DNA of 64,000 nucleotides from Andalucia godoyi. Its lineage: Eukaryota; Discoba; Jakobea; Jakobida; Andaluciidae. The translations under genes and the position numbers were made by a program. The notes under the pieces are model-generated. The model was not told where the DNA came from. It saw only the letters and a list, made by a program, of their open reading frames with translations, and made no database searches. The DNA lies in NCBI GenBank assembly GCA_009859145.1, contig VRVR01000005.1:124001-188000 (forward strand), written 5' to 3'. The number at the start of each line of letters is the position of its first letter. Position 1 is the stretch's first letter. Of this stretch, positions 8,887 to 19,367 are shown in pieces.

Positions 8887-11613
8887 TCAAAATGATATTG
8901 ACAATGATATTTGCGGTGATGATCCGCGACCGTCGGATGCAACAACAGCCCAATCTGAATTGTTCCTGCATTCAATTGTTGTCGATTCACCAGTGTAAAT
9001 CTTCAAAGAGTATGGTCCTTGCTGGCCATGTTTCATTGCGTACGGGACGACCATGAAACGAACGGGAAGGTCGGAATTCGACATGCTGGACGACACATCG
9101 CAGTACGCAAATGCCTCGCCGTCGACAAACGGGAAATTGAGTGCGACCACCCGCGAATCGATGACATTCGTATCAGAATGTATCGCAATCGGTGCATCTG
9201 CACTTGCGTCGTCGCTCACTGGCCAAGCATACAGAGAGACGCCAACTTTCTTTGCATTCGCGCTCACATCATTGACATCCATCCTCGACAGAGCAACGAT
9301 GACAGGACCCAAGGTTGCGTTTAGCACAAATTCATACTGTGGATTCATCATCAACCCTCGTGGCCCGCCCGAATTCGACTTCACCCAAGCGTGATTAAAC
9401 GTGTAAATGTTCGGTGCAATTACGGATTTGTCCAGCGGCATCGTCAACATATCCTCCGCAGTAAACATTGCATCTGAAACGATGCGAACTTCGAAATCCA
9501 GCGGACACCCCCGTTCCCGCAAACACGGAATCAAGAACAGCGGATAATGCCAGTTCGTGATGTTGATGGTGCATTCCATCTCAAACGCCTTGGATTCCGT
9601 AAAAGGATTTCCCGAATAATCCAAACTTTCGCAAACCACTTCGTACTGTGGAAGCAGGACGTCGCACTTCCACGAAGCACTCGGATGATTTCTGACGAGA
9701 GACAAGTTGGCAGCCCCCGAATCAGACTTGTTCAGGAAGCGGAAATGCAAGCGACACGCACGAGACAACTGGATACGATAACACGGATTTGATCGGTATG
9801 AAGCATACGAACGATATCCCATGCTCTGTTGCGGACGGATTGTGCCCTTGATGTCGCGCTTCACAAGTTTGATAAACTCTTTCCATTCCACGCTGCGCTC
9901 CGTTCGTCGAACAGAAAATTGCTTGCTGGAACAAACAGTGAGTCTGTACAATCCTTCTTCTCCTGGGCGAAGCGTGTTCACCACAACGTTCAGCGGTTCC
10001 TCCTTCTCCCGGTATCTATGCTGGTCCACAGCAGCCACTGCGCCGATTTCAGCTTCGCTGGAATGCGTGAAGGTACCTTCCTTGGAGTCACCAAGGATGG
10101 TGAAGTCTCGCAGCTGCTTGAGCGTATTGGAGTTCTCCCTGTATTCAAGAAAAGTTAAATTCACATATCTCGGATGTTTTGGTCGGTCATCTTGCTCCAG
10201 AAAAGCGTAGACGCGAGTGTCGGGCAGGTTGAGTAACGCCGTCAACTTTTCCACGGAGCGCGATTTTGCATCGGATCGCATGCCCATTGATGGCACGGGC
10301 TTCTTGCCGTTCTTCCACGCAGACTTTGGGTCGTTGGACAACCGACGATCTGCAAAGAAAATGCTAAAATGCGGGTTTCTACAAAATTCTGCAGGTGGTC
10401 CGTACGCCGGCCCTCCCGAACAGTCCTTTGTAATCGGCACCTTGACTGTGTAGCGAAATGGCACCGACGCCTCCCAGGACTCGGGGTCCACCCAATCGGC
10501 ATCCAGCCCGAAATTTGAATAAATCATCACACGATACTGAATGCCTTCCAAAGAATGTTTCTGCAAGTACGGTACAAAAAAGCAATTCTTCCCCACAAAC
10601 TTTTGATCAATATCCGCAACCAACTCGATCTGCTTTGTGTGGCTTGACAACGATGATTTGTGGGCCCCGTGGACCTCCTTCAAGACTGAGTACTGTGGGA
10701 AAACGAGGGATTCATTCTGGAACATCTCGGCATTCGAAACAAGCGCTACAGATGGCAGAGAGACATCCATATCGTCCAGTGTCTGCAAGATGACGCACAA
10801 GAACGGGACTCCCTTCGCAGCTTTCCCACCTGCAATTGGAGAAACACTGCGCGCGGATTGCGATCTTCCCTGTGTGACTGTCTGGTCTCGCGGAGACTTT
10901 CCGTGCGACGATTGCGGAATGCACCGCAACATCAGTTGCGGATTCTTGCGGAACGCTCCTGTATGATGGATGTTTCCACCAGCAATGTTCTGAAAACTGC
11001 CCTCAAGTGTCGTGACCACTACACGATCTTGGTCTGTGATGCGCTTTCGAATAGACTGCAATGTCTCGGAGCTTTCGTCCACATCCATCGACTTCAAAAA
11101 CGCATCCCACGAGCGGTACACTCGACGATTACCACCAGCCGGATTCACTGCAGGAGACGATGTTTCCGACACATCCTTTCCCGTTTCAGTCGACGCATCA
11201 TGCTCCGTATTTTCCGATGTTGAATCAGACTTGCTGTCCTGATTACCATTACCGCTACCGTTGCCTTTGCCTCGTGCCCCGGCAGCGGCTCCGGCTCCAG
11301 CAGCAGCTCCCGCAACGATCGCGGTCGAAGATGGTGAAACGCTCGATGATGACGACGTTGAATTATTCGAAGTTTCAGGTGGTGTCGCAGCATCACCATG
11401 ACCGTTCTGTGTCTTCTTCTCAACGACAACCGCCGCTCCATCTGCAGTAGCCCCATTTTCATGCGGCTGCTGCTGCGACTGCGACTGCGACTGCGGGTGC
11501 GCCGTGGCGCCGCTGCTATCGCCATTCGACTCCGCGGCTCCGTTCGTGGACTTTGTACCGTTCGATTGTGCTGGATCCGCTGTTTTTGATGATTTCGAAG
11601 TACAAACACCCAT
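8887..11613 (-). CDS. Calpain domain III-repeat protein lacking the protease core
   Basis: 908 residues from the ATG at 11613, chosen because MGVCTSKSSK is a good myristoylation/palmitoylation start and the upstream 13 codons have none. Residues 1-150 are low-complexity Ser/Gly/Asn/Ala. Then four calpain C2-like (domain III) modules, each marked by a GG...NPQ element: AGGNIHHTGAFRKNPQ (about 208), SGGPAYGPPAEFCRNP (about 397), GYRSYASYRSNP (about 597) and SGGPRGLMMNPQYEF (about 745). No papain-like Cys/His/Asn core is present, so it is not a protease. Domain III modules bind acidic phospholipid or protein partners. Calpain-like proteins of this kind are common on the cortex of protists such as kinetoplastids. 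Function here is inferred as membrane- or cytoskeleton-associated scaffold. Confidence 0.78.
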   Translation of the reverse strand: MGVCTSKSSKTADPAQSNGTKSTNGAAESNGDSSGATAHPQSQSQSQQQPHENGATADGAAVVVEKKTQNGHGDAATPPETSNNSTSSSSSVSPSSTAIVAGAAAGAGAAAGARGKGNGSGNGNQDSKSDSTSENTEHDASTETGKDVSETSSPAVNPAGGNRRVYRSWDAFLKSMDVDESSETLQSIRKRITDQDRVVVTTLEGSFQNIAGGNIHHTGAFRKNPQLMLRCIPQSSHGKSPRDQTVTQGRSQSARSVSPIAGGKAAKGVPFLCVILQTLDDMDVSLPSVALVSNAEMFQNESLVFPQYSVLKEVHGAHKSSLSSHTKQIELVADIDQKFVGKNCFFVPYLQKHSLEGIQYRVMIYSNFGLDADWVDPESWEASVPFRYTVKVPITKDCSGGPAYGPPAEFCRNPHFSIFFADRRLSNDPKSAWKNGKKPVPSMGMRSDAKSRSVEKLTALLNLPDTRVYAFLEQDDRPKHPRYVNLTFLEYRENSNTLKQLRDFTILGDSKEGTFTHSSEAEIGAVAAVDQHRYREKEEPLNVVVNTLRPGEEGLYRLTVCSSKQFSVRRTERSVEWKEFIKLVKRDIKGTIRPQQSMGYRSYASYRSNPCYRIQLSRACRLHFRFLNKSDSGAANLSLVRNHPSASWKCDVLLPQYEVVCESLDYSGNPFTESKAFEMECTINITNWHYPLFLIPCLRERGCPLDFEVRIVSDAMFTAEDMLTMPLDKSVIAPNIYTFNHAWVKSNSGGPRGLMMNPQYEFVLNATLGPVIVALSRMDVNDVSANAKKVGVSLYAWPVSDDASADAPIAIHSDTNVIDSRVVALNFPFVDGEAFAYCDVSSSMSNSDLPVRFMVVPYAMKHGQQGPYSLKIYTGESTTIECRNNSDWAVVASDGRGSSPQISLSISF

Positions 11614-12486
11614 CTTTCTTCTATCCAGAATGCAACGCACGCACACGAACAAACTCTCGAGATACGCGCGAAGAATGATATATGTGTATACAATATGAAA
11701 CGGTACTCTCCAACAGAAAACCTCTCAATCAGAGACAACAGAATAACAAAACAAAACAAACGATAGCACCCAGGGGTTAAAATACGACACAAAGAAGGGG
11801 CTTGAAGGTTTTAAAAAACCTGTGAGAATCCTCCACAGACGATCCAATGACCTCTATATATAACGTTAGTACGGAAGAAGGCAAAAAGGGGAGGGGAAAA
11901 CTCTCACAGGGATGCGGACGAACGATGCTGAGAACAGTGCCGCGTTCCACGGAAATATTAACGAATGACGGAAAAACAGAGATGCAAACCAAATGAATCC
12001 AACAGTAAAACCAGTTATGTAGGAACAAACGGGAAACGAGAAAAGCAAAAGAGGAAATACAGAACAGAAGTAACATGTACTTGCATATTGTTATCATTAT
12101 TTTTTTCTATACATTTTTTTTTTCTGTTTCTTTTTCTGTTCTTCTTCTGTCTTTTTTGCTGTTGCCAGTTGCATCTCTCGAAAAGTCTCAAAGTCACAGC
12201 CATCTGTTGTCTGCCGCTTGTCTGTGGACTTCATCGGACTCCCAACTGCTCGTATGCTTGTTGGGAAAAAACTCCTGCCTGCATGGCGAGCACGGCATTT
12301 ACTGAAGACACGACTTTGATGTCAATTGACGTCGCTTCGTCTTTACAGCTGCTGTACTCTGGGAAGAACTTTCTATGGAACTTTCCCCTTTTCATTGATG
12401 GAATTTGAACACAGATAATAATAAAAATACGTTCGGAGTTCGGAACTGTGGTCATCGTCCCTTCTTTATCGTTTCTTTGTAATGTA
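11614..12486. other. Intergenic region between divergent genes
   Basis: About 870 bases upstream of both the calpain-like gene (minus) and ASCC3 (plus). T- and A-rich, with a CTATATATAA TATA-like string near 11853. A minus-strand frame from the ATG at 12395 to 12231 (54 residues, MKRGKFHRKFFPEYSS) has coding-like composition and could be a small gene or exon; I do not recognise it and give it about 0.2. Confidence 0.45.
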
Positions 12487-15400
12487 ATGTGCGAACAACA
12501 AGGAAAGATAGAGGAGATGGCAAAGAAGAGGCTTTACGAAAGCAGCGAAAGCGCGAATGAGCAGGTTTTTGAGGAATTGTCAGTTCAGACATTCACGGAT
12601 GCAGTTGCACTCGATGCAAAGGTCCCGGATAAGGAAATGTTGTTTCTGGAGGAAGCACTGAAACGGTTTCTGCGAAGAGTTGCAGAGTTGTTTTCAACTA
12701 GTGATGCAGAAAGCAGCGGGAACAGGAAAGCTGCAAGGAGGATTTTTGATATTTATCAACGCGATCCTGGAAATTGGGTGGCGGAATTTGCTGCATTGCA
12801 CCCGCAGTTCTCATCGGACGGCAATCGACGGAGTGTGTACTTTATGGAAGAAAGCCTGCAGCAGCTTGGTGCTTGGTGGATGCAGAATTGCCCTGAAGCT
12901 CCGGAAATATCTGTGAATTCGCTGCAGCACTTTTCTCCAGTTCCTTCATTAGAAGAACTTCGGCAACGATGTTTCCTGAATGAAGCATTCCGGGTTGGAG
13001 CGAACGTTCCCAATCGCGTAGATAGAGGCATGCTTGAAGAACTTGGCGAAGACCTCGTAAACGCCGTATCGGCAATGTTGGATCAGGCAAAAGAACGAAA
13101 ATGGAACGATAATCAAAAGCAGAGTGCGCTGTTTGATGTCCTGGGCCCAGAGCTGTGTATCAAGTTTGCAGAAACCATCCTGAAAGGCGGAATTCCAAGA
13201 AAGGGCGAGCAGCGCGTCAAGTCCGATGCTGAACTCAAGACTGGGCTGCCGTCGTATGCTGAGCGGTCGGACCATGGCACGTACGTGGAGGTCAAGATTC
13301 CGATCGACCCAAACTTGAAGAAACTGACTGGTGCGCAGAGAATTCCGGTTTCGTCGCTGGACGAAGTTGGAAGACAAGTGTTTGGGCATGTTGAATCACT
13401 GAATCCTATACAGTCTATCGTTTTTGACACAGCCTACAACACAAACGAGAACATGCTGATTTGTGCACCAACCGGAGCTGGAAAGACGAACATTGCACTG
13501 CTGGCGTTGACAAGAGCACTTCGGTTCTCCGGAATCGGCAAACAAGGGGTTGGTAACATGTTCAAAGCTGTGTATGTCGCCCCGATGAAGGCCCTCGCTT
13601 CCGAAATGTGTGACGCGTTTCAAAAGAGGTTGGGTCCTCTGGGACTTCGAGTCAAGGAGTGGACAGGAGACATGCAACTTACGGTTCACGAAGTGGAAAC
13701 CACGAATGTGTTTGTTACAACGCCAGAGAAGTGGGATGTTGTGACTCGGAAGGCGGATGCCTCATCTCCTATTATTCAGAACATTAGGGTGATGATTCTC
13801 GATGAAGTCCATTTGCTTCATGAAGAGCGCGGTCCGGTAATTGAAGCGATTGTTGCCCGAACGCTACGAGAATCCGAGCGACAGCAACGGGTAATTCGTC
13901 TGGTGGCGCTTTCGGCGACGCTTCCAAACTACCGAGATGTCGCCGAGTTCCTGCGTGTTCACCCCGAGCGCGGAATGTTCTTTTTCGGTGCTGAGTTTCG
14001 TCCGTGTCCATTGTCATCCTCATTTTACGGGGTGCGCCAGGCTGCAAATACTGCCGTAACGCAAAGGATTATGAGCCAAATTGCGTTTGATAAATGCTTG
14101 GAAGCCATCATGAGCGGAAAACAGGTATTGGTTTTTGTCCATTCGCGGAGGGAGACTGTCAAGACCGCTGAGACCCTGAGAGACCTCGCACGCAAAACCG
14201 GAAAGGTGTCCATGTTTCTTTCGAAAACCCCCGAAGACCGCAACCTGTATCGCCTGAAGGCTGCTGACGCTGGTAACTTGCTGCAGGACGGATTCTGCGT
14301 TCACCATGCTGGACTCCTTCGCTCGGACAGAAATGTCATTGAAAAGGCGTTCTTGAATGGCCATTGTCGTGTGTTGGTAAGTACGGCAACCTTGGCGTGG
14401 GGTGTCAACTTGCCTGCACATGCTGTGGTAATCAAGGGTACAGAAGTGTATGATGCAGAGCGAGGAGGATTTGTTCAACTTTCCATGTTGGATGTGCTGC
14501 AAATGTTTGGTCGAGCTGGAAGGCCGCAGTTTGATACTTTTGGTTCTGCAACTCTGATCACATCTGTCGATCATTTATCACAGTATGTCTCCATGTATGG
14601 ATCGAACAGCATGCCAATTGAGTCGAAACTGCACGACAAACTGGAAGATCATCTGAATGCCGAAATTGTGCGCGGCACTGTGTCCAGTGTTCGAGAAGCC
14701 CTTGGTTGGCTTGGTTACACGTTCTTGGCTGTTCGATTGCGATCAAATCCGATGGTGTACGGAAGCATCGGACTGTATGACATGGTGCATGCTGCGGCCA
14801 AGAAGTTAGACGAGTGCAAGATGGTACGCTTTTCTGCAGAGATTGGATCGTTACATTCTACTGACATTGGCAGGGTCGGCGCTATGTACTACATTACACA
14901 TGAAACAATGCGGCAATTCCAAGAAGCCGTGGATTCGACGCTGGAGCTGTCGGAGAGCTCGATTATACGACTCGTTTCGGAGGCTGCCGAATTCAAGCAG
15001 CTCCAATCTCTCAAGCGTGAAGATGAAGCGCATGAACTTGCAGAGTTGAGGGGAAAATATGGCGAAATTTCGGACCTGGACAACAAGGTCGCGATTTTGC
15101 TTCAATGCCTTTTTGCTCGCGCTCGGGTCAAAACCTTTTCGTTGTCTTCCGATATGATGTATATATCCCAGAATGCTGCAAGAATCTTCCGTGCCTTGTT
15201 CGACATGGCTGTGAGACGCCGGAGGAGTACAACCGCGATACGGTTCCTGGAGTATGCGATTTGTGTGGATCGCCAGATGTGGCCGTGGGATCATCCTTTG
15301 AAGCAGCTCTTGCAGCTTTCTGAAAAGTCTTTTGTGCCGGATATGGTGATCGACAAGTTACAAGACCACTCCATGGACATTCAAACCATACGAGAGATGA

Positions 15401-18400
15401 CCGCTGGTGACGTGGGAGCCATGCTGAATGAACGGCGTCATGGTGACGCCATCTGGCGTGCTGCTCGCAGGTTCCCGCTTCTGTCCATCTCGGATGTACG
15501 GGTTCAGCCCATTACTCGTTCTATTTTACGAGTGCAAGTCACCCTTGTTCCAGATTGGGACCGCGGTCGTGCAGTCAGCGGAGCTTCGCGCAAGAACAGA
15601 GGGAATGTGAATTTGGAGCCGTTCTGGCTGTGGGTAGAGGATCCATACCAGGATGTGGGATCCATGATTCATGTGGAGCCCATCACTTTCAAGGATGATA
15701 TGGATTCACTCGATGTGCGCTTCACGATTCCCGCTCGAGATCCTTTGCCCTCGCAGTACACGCTTCGGATCGTGTCAGAACGATGGCTAAAGTCTGAGAT
15801 CGTTGCTCCTTTGAATCTCAACCATGTTGTACTGCCGTCTGCGGAAACGACGATGACTGATCTGTTGCCTGTCCTCCCTATCTCGATAAGTGCTCTCCAC
15901 CATGACACGTTTGAGAAGATCTATGACGTACATCGTCGGAGCATGCACTTTTTCAATCCGGTTCAATGCCAGGTTTTTCATAACCTGTATCACACTGATG
16001 AAAATGTATTGATTGGCGCCCCTACAGGGTCTGGAAAGACCGTCATGGGAGAGCTGGCAATTTTTAAGGTTTTGGCTCGTCGACAGAAGGAAATTTGTGT
16101 TTACATTGCCCCGCTCAAAGCGCTGGTGAAAGAACGACTCTCGGAATGGAAGAAGATGTTTGCGGGCGTCGCGCGAGTTGAGGAGCTGTCCGGTGACGTG
16201 ACACCCGATGCCAGAACGTTAGAAGTGACTGACATCATTGTGACAACCCCCGAGAAATGGGATGGAATCAGTCGAAATTGGACAAAGCGACCGTATGTTC
16301 GATCGGTTTCCTTGATCATTTTCGACGAGATCCACATGCTTGGAGGGGACCGCGGTGCCATTCTTGAAGTTATTGTCTCACGCATGCGTTTCATGTCGTG
16401 GACTTTGAAGAAGAGTGTTCGGTTTGTCGGTCTCTCGACTGCGCTCGCGAATCCAAACGATCTTGCAACGTGGCTGGATATCCACCCGCATAGAGGTTTG
16501 TACAATTTCCGTCCTACCGTGCGGCCCGTTCCCGTTACGGTACACATTCACTCCGTTCCTGGCCGGCATTATTGTCCTCGCATGAATGCGATGAACAAGC
16601 CTGTATTTTCGGCTATTCGGGAGTACTCCCATGGGAAACCTGTCCTGGTGTTTGTGTCCTCTCGCAGGCAAACCAGACTGACTGCGCAGGCGCTCATTTC
16701 CTTTGCAGCATACGATGAGGCTCCGCGTTTGTTTGTCAAAGAAGGCGCTCCAGCTGATGAAGTGGATGCGATCTGTGCGACCTCCATTCGAGACGAAGCA
16801 TTGCGAGACTGCCTTCCGTTCGGCGTGGGTCTGCATCACGCTGGTTTGTCGGAACAGGATCGCCAAATTGTTGAGCGACTCTTCTCCGAGTGCAAGATAA
16901 CCGTGCTCGTGTCCACCTCGACTCTTGCTTGGGGCGTGAATTTGCCTGCACACATGGTCGTCGTGAAAGGTACTGAGTTCTACGATGCATCGACCCATTC
17001 TTATGTGGACATGCCAATCACCGATGTGTTGCAAATGATTGGGCGTGCTGGTCGTCCTCAATTTGACACATCTGCGGTCGCGGCAGTGTTTTGCGAGACC
17101 TCCAAGAAGGACTTTTATCAGCGATTTCTGTACCAACCCTTCCCTGTGGAATCGTCTCTGCTGTCCGGCAGCCGAATCTTTGAAATGTCTCACTCGGACT
17201 ACTCTCCGTCTCAGCAGAAGCGTCAGACACTGGCGGAACATTTGAATGCGGAAATCGCTGCGGATGTGTTGAAGACTCGTCAGGCTTGCATTGACTACTT
17301 GTCTTGGACGTACTTGTGGAGACGGCTACCGCAAAATCCGTCCTTTTACGGTGTGCAATTGCACCCAGATACTGGTGTGCCGCTGACTGAATCCTTTGCG
17401 GAAGCGATTGTTGAGGAATCTCTGGCGTTCCTGTTGCAGCACGGTTGCGTTGAGGAATATCTGGAAGAACGAAAGGTCATGAACGACGGCCCCGCACAGG
17501 TGTCCCATCCGCGGCTTTCTCCGTCGGCCACTCGGCGCATTCGGTCCACGTATCTCGGAAGAATCGCTTCGAATTACTATACCTCTCCTCGTACTGTCTT
17601 TTTGTTCCATTCTTCCTTTTCTAACCCCACGAATGAGGTTTTGATGGATGATTTGCTGCTTGCACTGTCTTCTTCCGAAGAGTATGCAGAACTCCCTGTG
17701 CGACACAACGAAGATGTGGAAAATGAAAAATGGGCGGCGGAAATGAAGTTGCAAGGCAGAGAACAGGTTTCTGATTGGCTCTCACCGCACGTGAAGACAC
17801 GTCTTCTGCTCATCGCACACATGAAGCGACTGGACCTGCCTGTTCCAGACTACGCATCCGACACAAAAAGTGTACTTGACCAAGCCATTCGTTTGCTGCA
17901 GTCCGCCGTTGACATTGCTCTCGGGCTTGACAAAGTCTCAGGTGTCCTTCTTGTTGTCAAGCTGACACAAATGCTGATGCAAGGTCTGCATGCAGATTCC
18001 GACGCCCGGTTGCAGCTGTCGGACTCCTCTCCGTTCCACAAAAGTCACAGAAAACTTACATTCCACGAACTTGTCTACAAGTTTGGTGACCGAGAGAGAG
18101 AGCTAGCGCATTTTCCGCGATTTAACCTTTCCACATCGGTTGGAGAAGGGCTCAAACTCAAGGTCCGTCTTGAGCGCCTCTCATCTCTGCTGCCATTTGC
18201 GAAACTTCCCAGATATCCAAAGCAGAAACAAGAGAGCTTCTTTGTGGTTGTTTCACAGCACAACAAGATCGTTGGACTGCGGCGGGCAGGACTGGTGGCA
18301 AAGGTCTCTGAGATGGAGTTCCAGCTCCCGGACTGCTCCAATGACGTCTGGACTGATCCAAAAGAGCCCATCCAGATTGACGTACTTTCCGATTCCTACT

Positions 18401-18447
18401 ATGGGCTTGATCTTCGCACCATTCTCAGCAGTCGTACTCCACAATGA
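12487..18447 (+). CDS. ASCC3: ASCC3/SLH1-type Ski2-like double RNA/DNA helicase
   Basis: 1986 residues from the ATG at 12487 (a second ATG lies at 12517). Two full helicase cassettes, each followed by a winged-helix and Sec63-type domain. Cassette 1: Walker A APTGAGKTN (about 327), DEVHLLHEERG (about 437), SATLPNYRDVAEFL. Cassette 2: APTGSGKTV (about 1178), DEIHMLGGDRG (about 1280), GLSTALANPNDLATWL. Both keep their Walker residues, whereas the spliceosomal paralogue Brr2 has a degenerate second cassette with a different box II; together with the close wording of the boxes this favours ASCC3. In animals and yeast the protein splits collided ribosomes in the ASC-1/RQT complex and in animals unwinds DNA for alkylation repair. 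Length is slightly under the human 2200. No introns. Confidence 0.9.
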   Translation: MCEQQGKIEEMAKKRLYESSESANEQVFEELSVQTFTDAVALDAKVPDKEMLFLEEALKRFLRRVAELFSTSDAESSGNRKAARRIFDIYQRDPGNWVAEFAALHPQFSSDGNRRSVYFMEESLQQLGAWWMQNCPEAPEISVNSLQHFSPVPSLEELRQRCFLNEAFRVGANVPNRVDRGMLEELGEDLVNAVSAMLDQAKERKWNDNQKQSALFDVLGPELCIKFAETILKGGIPRKGEQRVKSDAELKTGLPSYAERSDHGTYVEVKIPIDPNLKKLTGAQRIPVSSLDEVGRQVFGHVESLNPIQSIVFDTAYNTNENMLICAPTGAGKTNIALLALTRALRFSGIGKQGVGNMFKAVYVAPMKALASEMCDAFQKRLGPLGLRVKEWTGDMQLTVHEVETTNVFVTTPEKWDVVTRKADASSPIIQNIRVMILDEVHLLHEERGPVIEAIVARTLRESERQQRVIRLVALSATLPNYRDVAEFLRVHPERGMFFFGAEFRPCPLSSSFYGVRQAANTAVTQRIMSQIAFDKCLEAIMSGKQVLVFVHSRRETVKTAETLRDLARKTGKVSMFLSKTPEDRNLYRLKAADAGNLLQDGFCVHHAGLLRSDRNVIEKAFLNGHCRVLVSTATLAWGVNLPAHAVVIKGTEVYDAERGGFVQLSMLDVLQMFGRAGRPQFDTFGSATLITSVDHLSQYVSMYGSNSMPIESKLHDKLEDHLNAEIVRGTVSSVREALGWLGYTFLAVRLRSNPMVYGSIGLYDMVHAAAKKLDECKMVRFSAEIGSLHSTDIGRVGAMYYITHETMRQFQEAVDSTLELSESSIIRLVSEAAEFKQLQSLKREDEAHELAELRGKYGEISDLDNKVAILLQCLFARARVKTFSLSSDMMYISQNAARIFRALFDMAVRRRRSTTAIRFLEYAICVDRQMWPWDHPLKQLLQLSEKSFVPDMVIDKLQDHSMDIQTIREMTAGDVGAMLNERRHGDAIWRAARRFPLLSISDVRVQPITRSILRVQVTLVPDWDRGRAVSGASRKNRGNVNLEPFWLWVEDPYQDVGSMIHVEPITFKDDMDSLDVRFTIPARDPLPSQYTLRIVSERWLKSEIVAPLNLNHVVLPSAETTMTDLLPVLPISISALHHDTFEKIYDVHRRSMHFFNPVQCQVFHNLYHTDENVLIGAPTGSGKTVMGELAIFKVLARRQKEICVYIAPLKALVKERLSEWKKMFAGVARVEELSGDVTPDARTLEVTDIIVTTPEKWDGISRNWTKRPYVRSVSLIIFDEIHMLGGDRGAILEVIVSRMRFMSWTLKKSVRFVGLSTALANPNDLATWLDIHPHRGLYNFRPTVRPVPVTVHIHSVPGRHYCPRMNAMNKPVFSAIREYSHGKPVLVFVSSRRQTRLTAQALISFAAYDEAPRLFVKEGAPADEVDAICATSIRDEALRDCLPFGVGLHHAGLSEQDRQIVERLFSECKITVLVSTSTLAWGVNLPAHMVVVKGTEFYDASTHSYVDMPITDVLQMIGRAGRPQFDTSAVAAVFCETSKKDFYQRFLYQPFPVESSLLSGSRIFEMSHSDYSPSQQKRQTLAEHLNAEIAADVLKTRQACIDYLSWTYLWRRLPQNPSFYGVQLHPDTGVPLTESFAEAIVEESLAFLLQHGCVEEYLEERKVMNDGPAQVSHPRLSPSATRRIRSTYLGRIASNYYTSPRTVFLFHSSFSNPTNEVLMDDLLLALSSSEEYAELPVRHNEDVENEKWAAEMKLQGREQVSDWLSPHVKTRLLLIAHMKRLDLPVPDYASDTKSVLDQAIRLLQSAVDIALGLDKVSGVLLVVKLTQMLMQGLHADSDARLQLSDSSPFHKSHRKLTFHELVYKFGDRERELAHFPRFNLSTSVGEGLKLKVRLERLSSLLPFAKLPRYPKQKQESFFVVVSQHNKIVGLRRAGLVAKVSEMEFQLPDCSNDVWTDPKEPIQIDVLSDSYYGLDLRTILSSRTPQ

Positions 18448-18697
18448 AGAACCTGTTTATATATATATATATATTTTCCTTGCGGACTAGCGTGCAAACG
18501 TAAACGTACAGAGGATTGAACGCCACGTCACCTCTTTTCTTTATTTCCGTGTGTTTTCCTCTTGTTGGGGCTTTCTTTTGCATTTTGCTGTTTGGAGAAT
18601 TGCGTTCAGCATTCGTTCCAGGACTCTGGCTCCTGTTGCCTTCTTAGAGTCAAAACGTCTTCATCTCTCCTGCCCCCGCGCTCTCCCAGGGATACAA

Positions 18698-19360
18698 ATG
18701 ACGACGGCAAGGCTTTGCTTTGCTGTTTTGTTCCTTTTGTTTCTGCACTCAATCGATGCTAGATTGAGCGCGGACAAGCAGCATCGATGCGGGTCCTGTC
18801 GGGCAATGGCGGAAGAAATGGCCGAAGTGGTGGACCATAAAATCACGGATCTGTCGTCCATTGATGTTGGTCATCGGCTCAAAGATCGAGGATACCACAA
18901 GTTACCGTACCGCGAATCGGCGGTGTTTGCGCACGATGTGCTGCACGAGACATGCGCCGGGCTCAAACACTACGCCCGCTCGGGACCGCTGTATGTGAAG
19001 ATCCAAGGACATCGGTTTGGGTCCGGGAGCGCGAGTGTGAATCTGACGAATGCGACTATTGACTCCAAGGTTGCTAAAGAACTGGAAAATCGATGCTACA
19101 CTCTCGTGGAAGAATTCGAAGATGAAATCCTTGCGGTGCTCAAAGATGTTGTCTCACTGGCCGTTGCTCGGCAAAAGGAGGCCGAAAAGCTCGGGGAAAA
19201 GAGAGGGCCGCGCCTGGATCCCGATCATCTTTCGCTTCCGATCTGCAATGCGATCATTCACCAGGAATGCTGGACGGTTTATGTGCCAGAAAGCAGCGGG
19301 GAAGGCGAAAAGGAGAGAGGGAGGGAAAGCGATGCCCAGGAAGTCAAGTCCGATTTGTAA
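18698..19360 (+). CDS. Canopy (CNPY)-like ER saposin-fold protein
   Basis: 220 residues from the ATG at 18698, chosen because it starts a clean signal peptide (MTTARLCFAVLFLLFLHSID). The mature part has six cysteines in the canopy/saposin-like pattern (HRCGSC, HETC, NRC, LPIC, HQEC) and the typical opening RCGSCRAMAEEMAE. An NLTNAT glycosylation site is present. The C-terminus is KSDL, close to the KDEL/HDEL retrieval signal. Canopy proteins are luminal ER factors that help fold or traffic surface receptors. Tail is Glu/Arg-rich. The gene ends 7 bases before a MITE. Confidence 0.75.
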   Translation: MTTARLCFAVLFLLFLHSIDARLSADKQHRCGSCRAMAEEMAEVVDHKITDLSSIDVGHRLKDRGYHKLPYRESAVFAHDVLHETCAGLKHYARSGPLYVKIQGHRFGSGSASVNLTNATIDSKVAKELENRCYTLVEEFEDEILAVLKDVVSLAVARQKEAEKLGEKRGPRLDPDHLSLPICNAIIHQECWTVYVPESSGEGEKERGRESDAQEVKSDL

Positions 19361-19367
19361 GTATTTA

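Noticed and set aside
12487-18447. Spliceosomal Brr2 as identity of the double helicase
   Set aside because: Both cassettes keep canonical Walker residues and the boxes (DEVHLLHEERG, DEIHMLGGDRG) read like ASCC3; Brr2's second cassette is degenerate.
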